Assembly: GCA_019239915.1 (NCBI GenBank)
Contig: JAFAZF010000004.1
Location: 1-35,219, forward strand
Source: Sphingomonadaceae bacterium
Lineage (GTDB): Bacteria; Pseudomonadota; Alphaproteobacteria; Sphingomonadales; Sphingomonadaceae
Length of the DNA: 35,219 nucleotides
Direction: 5' to 3'
The notes below the pieces were generated by a model, which saw only the letters and a list, made by a program, of their open reading frames with translations, made no database searches and was not told the origin of the DNA. The translations under genes and the position numbers were made by a program. Below, in pieces: positions 31,185 through 35,219 of the stretch (its first letter is position 1; each line of letters begins with the position of its first letter).

Positions 31185-31724
31185 ATGATGGCTGACATGA
31201 CCACTTCCGCCGGCACGCTCGCGCCCGCCGAGGAGCATGAGCCGACCGCGCTCGGGCTCGACGCCCCGGCCTGGGTCGCGCTCGCGATGATTGTCGTGAT
31301 CGCGGTGATCGTCGCCAAGAAGGTGCCGTCGATCATCGGCGCCGCGCTCGACAAGCAGATCGCCGCGATCCGTACCAATCTCGACGAAGCCAAGCGGCTG
31401 CGCGCCGAGGCCGAGGCGCTCCGCGCCGAATATGAGGGCAAGGCCGCCGCCGCCGCGACCGAGGCCGAACAGATCCGCAAGCACGCCGTCGATGAATCGC
31501 AGGAGATGCTGCGCAAGGCGCGGATCGATGCCGACGCGCTGATCGAGCGCCGCGCGCGCATGGCCGAGGACAAGATCGGTGCCGCCGAGCGCGCGGCCGT
31601 CGCCGAAGTCCGCGCCAAGGCGGCGACCGCTGCAGCGTCCGCTGCCGCCGCGCTCATCGCCGAGCGCCACGATGCCGCCAGCGACAAGGCGCTCGTCGAC
31701 CGCACGATCGCGCGGCTGAACTGA
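31185..31724 (+). CDS. atpF: ATP synthase Fo subunit b
   Basis: Protein of 179 residues. After a short acidic head, a membrane helix (WVALAMIVVIAVIVAKKVPS) leads into a coiled coil. It starts at ATG 31185, two bases after the b' stop; ATG 31197 is also possible. The F1 genes do not follow, as usual in alphaproteobacteria. Confidence 0.93.
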   Translation: MMADMTTSAGTLAPAEEHEPTALGLDAPAWVALAMIVVIAVIVAKKVPSIIGAALDKQIAAIRTNLDEAKRLRAEAEALRAEYEGKAAAAATEAEQIRKHAVDESQEMLRKARIDADALIERRARMAEDKIGAAERAAVAEVRAKAATAAASAAAALIAERHDAASDKALVDRTIARLN

Positions 31725-31759
31725 ACGCGTTGGGGCGGAGGGTACCTCATCGACCCTAA

Positions 31760-31837
31760 CCGTTCGTCCCGAGCGAAGTCGAGGGACGTGCCGCAAGCAC
31801 CGCGCCAACGTGTCTCGACTTCGCTCGACACGAACGG
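31760..31837. repeat. REP-like intergenic palindrome
   Basis: Starts CCGTTCGTCCCGAGCGAAG and ends CTCGACACGAACGG. It lies between the convergent atpF and DUF4337 genes and is related to the repeats at 18575 and 22025. Confidence 0.75.
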
Positions 31838-31876
31838 GAGTGTTGTTCGATCGCGAGCGAATGCTCGCGATCCAGC

Positions 31877-32425
31877 CTAGCTCAGGAACGCTACCAGTGC
31901 GTCGGGGTGGATCGCCAGGCTTTCGAAGCCGGCCACCAGGAAGAGCAGCCCGAACCCGCCCGACACCCAGCCGACGGCAAGCAGCCAGAACTGCTCGATC
32001 AGCGCGGAAATCGCGACCACGGCGAGCGCGATCGACATGAAGCCGTCGGAAAGATCGAACTGGTCGTCGCGGCGGCCCTGCACGTCGTAGTCATGCTGCG
32101 CGTCCTGCGCCTGGCGCTTGAGACCCGCGGATTCACCGTCATAGCGTGCGCTCTCCTTTTGTGCGGCCGCCGCGGCACCGGCGCCGGTGGGAGATTGGCC
32201 GAGCAGCGTCGCGGCGATCCGCTGGTCATGCGCCTTGATCCGCGTCGACTGATATTCGCTCCACAGGTCGATTTTGCTCGCCTGGTCGGCCTGCATCGCC
32301 TGAACGATATTGTCGTCCTTGATCTTGCCCACCGCCATCGCGACCGAGAGGATTACCACGGTGACCGCAACCATGCGGTTGAGCCGGCGGTTGCCGCCCT
32401 CGGGTGCCTCGATGCCTTCGCTCAT
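31877..32425 (-). CDS. DUF4337 membrane protein
   Basis: Protein of 182 residues. It has one membrane segment near the start (MVAVTVVILSVAMAVGKIKD), a helical middle (ASKIDLWSEYQSTRIKAHDQ) and two more membrane segments at the end (FMSIALAVVAISALIEQFWL, WVSGGFGLLFLVAGFES). This layout is typical of DUF4337, whose function is unknown. It diverges from uvrC. Confidence 0.8.
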   Translation of the reverse strand: MSEGIEAPEGGNRRLNRMVAVTVVILSVAMAVGKIKDDNIVQAMQADQASKIDLWSEYQSTRIKAHDQRIAATLLGQSPTGAGAAAAAQKESARYDGESAGLKRQAQDAQHDYDVQGRRDDQFDLSDGFMSIALAVVAISALIEQFWLLAVGWVSGGFGLLFLVAGFESLAIHPDALVAFLS

Positions 32426-32533
32426 GCTTTTCTCCTCCGCCGCGACCGCTAAATGAGCGCCGCGCGCCCGGCCGCTTAAATCCCTGTCATCAGGACGTAG
32501 CGCGCGGACTCGCGGAGTCCTAAATCAGCTCTC

Positions 32534-34468
32534 GTGAGCGACACCCCGACCACCGACCGCTTCTCGGAAGAGAAGGCGACCTATGCCGTGCGAGGCGCCA
32601 CCGAAGGCGGCGGTGCGCCCGACATCGAAGCGGGCGTAGCCGCGATCCGCGCGGTGGTGAAGACACTGCCGGTGCGGCCCGGCGTCTATCGCATGCAGGA
32701 TGTGCGGGGCGACGTGCTCTATGTCGGCAAGGCGCGTTCGCTGAAGAACCGCGTCACCAACTATACGCAGGTCGCGCGGCTGCCGAAGCGGCTTTCGCGC
32801 ATGGTCGCGCAGACGCGGTCGATGACGATCGTGACGACCAACACCGAGGCCGAGGCGCTGCTGCTCGAGGCGCAGCTGATCAAGCGCTTCCGGCCGCCCT
32901 ACAACGTGCTGCTGCGCGACGATAAGTCCTTTCCCTTCATCCTGTTGCGCGAGGATCATGATTATCCGCGCGTGCAGCTGCATCGCGGCGCGCGGCGCGC
33001 CAAGGGGCAGTATTTCGGGCCGTTCGCCGGCGCCGGCGCGGTCCGCAAGACGCTTACCGCGCTGCAGAAGCTGTTCCTGCTTCGCTCCTGCACCGACAGC
33101 TTCTTCGCGAACCGCACGCGGCCCTGCCTGCTCCATCAGATCAAGCGCTGCAGCGCCCCCTGCGTCGAGCGAATCAGCAAGGAAGCCTATCGCGAGCTGG
33201 TCGACGACGCGGAAGCCTATCTCGCCGGCCGCTCGACCAAGGTGCAGGAGAAGCTGGGCGCGCAGATGCAGGCGGCGGCCGAGGCGATGGACTTCGAGCT
33301 TGCCGCGATGTTCCGCGATCGCCTGCGCGCGCTCACCTTCATCCAGGGCAGCCAGGCGATCAACGCCGAGGGCGTGCAGGACGCCGACCTGTTCGCGATG
33401 GCGTGCAAGCCGGGCACGATCTGCATCCAGGCCTTCTTCATCCGCGGTGGCCAGAATTGGGGGACGCGCGCCTTCTTCCCCGCGCATATCGCCGACGTGC
33501 CGGTCGACGAGGTGCTGACCAGCTTCCTGATGCAGTTCTACGAGGAGGTGCCGCCGGCGCGGCTCGTGCTCGTCGATCGCGCGCTCGAGGAGGCCGAGCT
33601 GATCGCCGACGCGCTCTCGGAACGTGCCGAGCGCCGGGTGATGCTGAAGCACCCCCAGCGCGGCGAGCAGCGCAAATTGCTCGCGCAGGCGACGCGCAAC
33701 GCCGAAGAGGCGCTCGACCGCCATCTCGCCGAGGGCACGACCCAGGCGAAGATCCAGCGCGAACTCGCCGACATGTTCGAGCTCGAAGCCGCGCCCGAAC
33801 GCATCGAGGTCTACGACAACAGCCACATAATGGGCACCAACATGGTTGGCGCGATGATCGTCGCCGGCCCCGAAGGCTTCCGCAAGAACGCCTATCGCAA
33901 GTTCAACATCAAGCGCCCCGAGACCGCGCCGGGCGACGATTTCGCGATGATGCGCGAGGTGCTCGAACGCCGCTTCGCCCGGCTCGAGAAGGAGGATCCG
34001 GATCGCAAGTCGGGCGAGTGGCCGGACCTGCTGCTGATCGACGGCGGCAAGGGCCAGGTCTCCGCCGTCTGCAAGGTGATGGAAGAGATGGGCGTCCACG
34101 ACGTGCCGATCGTGGGCATCTCAAAGGGCCCCGACCGCAACGCCGGCCGCGAGCATTTTCACCTGCCGGACGGCCGCGAATCGATGCTGCCGCTCAACTC
34201 GCCGGTGCTCTTCTATCTCCAGCGGCTGCGCGACGAGGCGCACCGCTTCGCGATCGGCGCGCACCGCGCCAAGCGCGCCAAGAGCCTGGTCACCAGCCCG
34301 CTCGACGAGATCCCCGGCATCGGTCCGGCGCGCAAGAAGGCGCTGCTGATGCACTTCGGCACGGCGCGCGCCGTCCGCAACGCCGCGCTGGAGGATCTCG
34401 AACGCGCGCCCGGCGTCTCGGGCACGATGGCGCGCGCGATCTACGATCACTTTCACCCGCGGGGGTGA
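32534..34468 (+). CDS. uvrC: Excinuclease ABC subunit C
   Basis: Protein of 644 residues, full length. It makes both cuts around a lesion in nucleotide excision repair. The GIY-YIG domain is residues about 47-125 (RPGVYRMQDVRGDVLYVGKA), the UVR motif is near 250 (MDFELAAMFRDRLRAL), the RNase H-like nuclease includes VYDNSHIMGTNMVGAMIV (about 425) and LLIDGGKGQ (about 499), and tandem HhH motifs close the protein (IPGIGPARKKALLMHFG). It starts at GTG 32534; the first 40 residues are an extra, poorly conserved head. Confidence 0.97.
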   Translation: MSDTPTTDRFSEEKATYAVRGATEGGGAPDIEAGVAAIRAVVKTLPVRPGVYRMQDVRGDVLYVGKARSLKNRVTNYTQVARLPKRLSRMVAQTRSMTIVTTNTEAEALLLEAQLIKRFRPPYNVLLRDDKSFPFILLREDHDYPRVQLHRGARRAKGQYFGPFAGAGAVRKTLTALQKLFLLRSCTDSFFANRTRPCLLHQIKRCSAPCVERISKEAYRELVDDAEAYLAGRSTKVQEKLGAQMQAAAEAMDFELAAMFRDRLRALTFIQGSQAINAEGVQDADLFAMACKPGTICIQAFFIRGGQNWGTRAFFPAHIADVPVDEVLTSFLMQFYEEVPPARLVLVDRALEEAELIADALSERAERRVMLKHPQRGEQRKLLAQATRNAEEALDRHLAEGTTQAKIQRELADMFELEAAPERIEVYDNSHIMGTNMVGAMIVAGPEGFRKNAYRKFNIKRPETAPGDDFAMMREVLERRFARLEKEDPDRKSGEWPDLLLIDGGKGQVSAVCKVMEEMGVHDVPIVGISKGPDRNAGREHFHLPDGRESMLPLNSPVLFYLQRLRDEAHRFAIGAHRAKRAKSLVTSPLDEIPGIGPARKKALLMHFGTARAVRNAALEDLERAPGVSGTMARAIYDHFHPRG

Positions 34469-34475
34469 CGTTAAG

Positions 34476-34570
34476 CCCCTCCCTTTCAAGGGAGGGGTTT
34501 GGGGTGGGTGGAAAACGGAGCGATACGCTTGCCGCCGCCCCACCCTAACCCATTCCCTGAAAGGGAGGGG
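34476..34570. repeat. GC-rich inverted repeat after uvrC
   Basis: CCCCTCCCTTTCAAGGGAGG at 34476 is nearly palindromic. GGGGTGGGTGG near 34501 and CCCCACCC near 34539 face each other, and a second palindrome (CCCTGAAAGGGAGGGG) ends at 34570. A related piece is at 35072-35107. It may be a non-autonomous repeat family of this genome. Confidence 0.65.
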
Positions 34571-34588
34571 CTAGAGTATGCCGCCGCA

Positions 34589-35026
34589 ATGACCAGCCGC
34601 AGCTTCACCACCACGCTGCAGCCCGGCGAGGGCGTCGGCCGGATCGTGCTGCCGTTCGATCCGAAGGCGGTGTTCGGCACGACGCGCGCGCCGCTCGCCG
34701 TCACGGTCAACGGCCACAGCTACCGCAGCACCGTCGCGGCGATGGGCGGCGCGCCTTTCGTGCCCTTTCGCAAGAGCCATCGCGACGCGGCGGGCGTGCG
34801 CGAGGGCGACAGCTTCGCGGTGACGCTGACGCTCGACGTCGCACCCCGCACGGTCGATCCGCCCGACGACCTCGCCGCGGCGCTGCACGCGGCCGATGCC
34901 TGGCCGCGCTGGGAGGCGCTCAGCTACACCGCAAAGCGGGAGCTTGCCGAAGCGGTGGAGCAGGCGAAGAAGCCCGAGACGCGCGCGCGGCGGATCGAGA
35001 AGGCGGTGGCCGCGCTGAAGGCATGA
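34589..35026 (+). CDS. DUF1905/YdeI-OmpD-associated protein
   Basis: Protein of 145 residues. The first 90 form a DUF1905 beta-barrel (FTTTLQPGEGVGRIVLPFDP, VAAMGGAPFVPFRKSHRDAA, GDSFAVTLTLDVAPRTVDPP). The end is the YdeI/OmpD-associated helical segment (AWPRWEALSYTAKRELAEAV, ARRIEKAV). It is cytoplasmic and its function is unknown. It starts at ATG 34589; the frame is open further up only through the repeat. Confidence 0.8.
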   Translation: MTSRSFTTTLQPGEGVGRIVLPFDPKAVFGTTRAPLAVTVNGHSYRSTVAAMGGAPFVPFRKSHRDAAGVREGDSFAVTLTLDVAPRTVDPPDDLAAALHAADAWPRWEALSYTAKRELAEAVEQAKKPETRARRIEKAVAALKA

Positions 35027-35071
35027 CGGACGATAAGCATGGCAGCTTACACCCAGTAGCAGACGTTCATC

Positions 35072-35107
35072 CCCCCTCCCTCAAAGGGAGGGGCCGGGGG
35101 TGGGTTG
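35072..35107. repeat. Partial copy of the uvrC-ydeI repeat
   Basis: CCCCCTCCCTCAAAGGGAGG followed by a GGGGGTGGGTTG stretch repeats the start of 34476-34510. The 112 bases beyond it to the window edge show no gene. Confidence 0.55.
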
Positions 35108-35219
35108 CGGCACTCGGAGCGCTCGCTGGACTGCGCCGATGGAGCGCGGCCCGCCGGCGCTGACGAGCGACGCACGCCGCTTGGCGCCGGATCGACGTTA
35201 GACGAGCGTCTGCTGTGGA

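Noticed and set aside
32525-34099. 524-codon minus-strand frame opposite uvrC
   Set aside because: Shadow of uvrC; the composition is repetitive (His, Arg, Leu, Ala) and lacks any motif.

Overview
The window is high-GC DNA from an alphaproteobacterium, most likely a sphingomonad (Sphingomonadaceae). The evidence is the block tRNA-Phe / yacG / RNase E/G-like / maf / infA, an ATP synthase Fo operon with separate b' and b subunits and no F1 genes behind it, a purB-bphO-bphP run, and intergenic palindromes of the GTTCG...TGAGCGAAGTCGA type. No species can be named from sequence reading alone.

Layout. (1) 1-13178 is accessory DNA. It opens with two nested, broken copies of one IS3-family insertion sequence (1-380). 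A LuxR-type regulator follows, then a chimeric gene in which the start of an SMP-30/gluconolactonase is fused to the end of a RelE-like toxin, followed by an intact NadS/HigA-like antitoxin. Next are a DUF3800 protein and a small HNH-like protein. A control block (RHH-type regulator, excisionase-like HTH protein and a coupled partner, all on the minus strand) faces a tightly packed plus-strand run of eight small genes (6018-9547), most of them joined by 4-base start/stop overlaps. This run looks phage- or ICE-derived; its last gene is a PD-(D/E)XK-like nuclease with a damaged start. The right end of the block holds three larger orphan genes (HEPN-like, possible ADP-ribosyltransferase-like, and AlbA_2/Schlafen-type) and stops at tRNA-Phe. 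The tRNA 3' end faces the block, which suits a tRNA-anchored island, but no integrase and no second att copy is visible here.

(2) 13179-35219 is mostly core chromosome: tRNA-Phe; yacG, the RNase E/G-like gene, maf and infA as one minus-strand operon; an Rrf2 regulator, then a strong intrinsic terminator in the leader of the sulfate/thiosulfate ABC transporter genes cysT-cysW-cysA; a TonB-dependent receptor divergent from a SleB-type cell-wall hydrolase; purB-bphO-bphP, where a bacteriophytochrome with HWE kinase and fused receiver is coupled to its heme oxygenase and to a purine gene; a small exported protein; an SDR oxidoreductase; a radC interrupted by one in-frame stop codon; atpI-atpB-atpE-atpF'-atpF; a DUF4337 membrane protein; uvrC; and a DUF1905/YdeI-like protein flanked by GC-rich inverted repeats.

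Functional units: sulfur uptake (Rrf2 plus CysTWA, without a local sulfate-binding protein or a C-terminal extension on CysA), red-light sensing (BphO makes biliverdin for BphP), proton translocation (Fo), DNA repair (UvrC, broken RadC) and an accessory block with candidate defence or mobile-element genes. The least explained pieces are the small-gene operon with its palindromic and hairpin control region, the three-gene cluster beside tRNA-Phe, and the terminator-ended leader before cysT.
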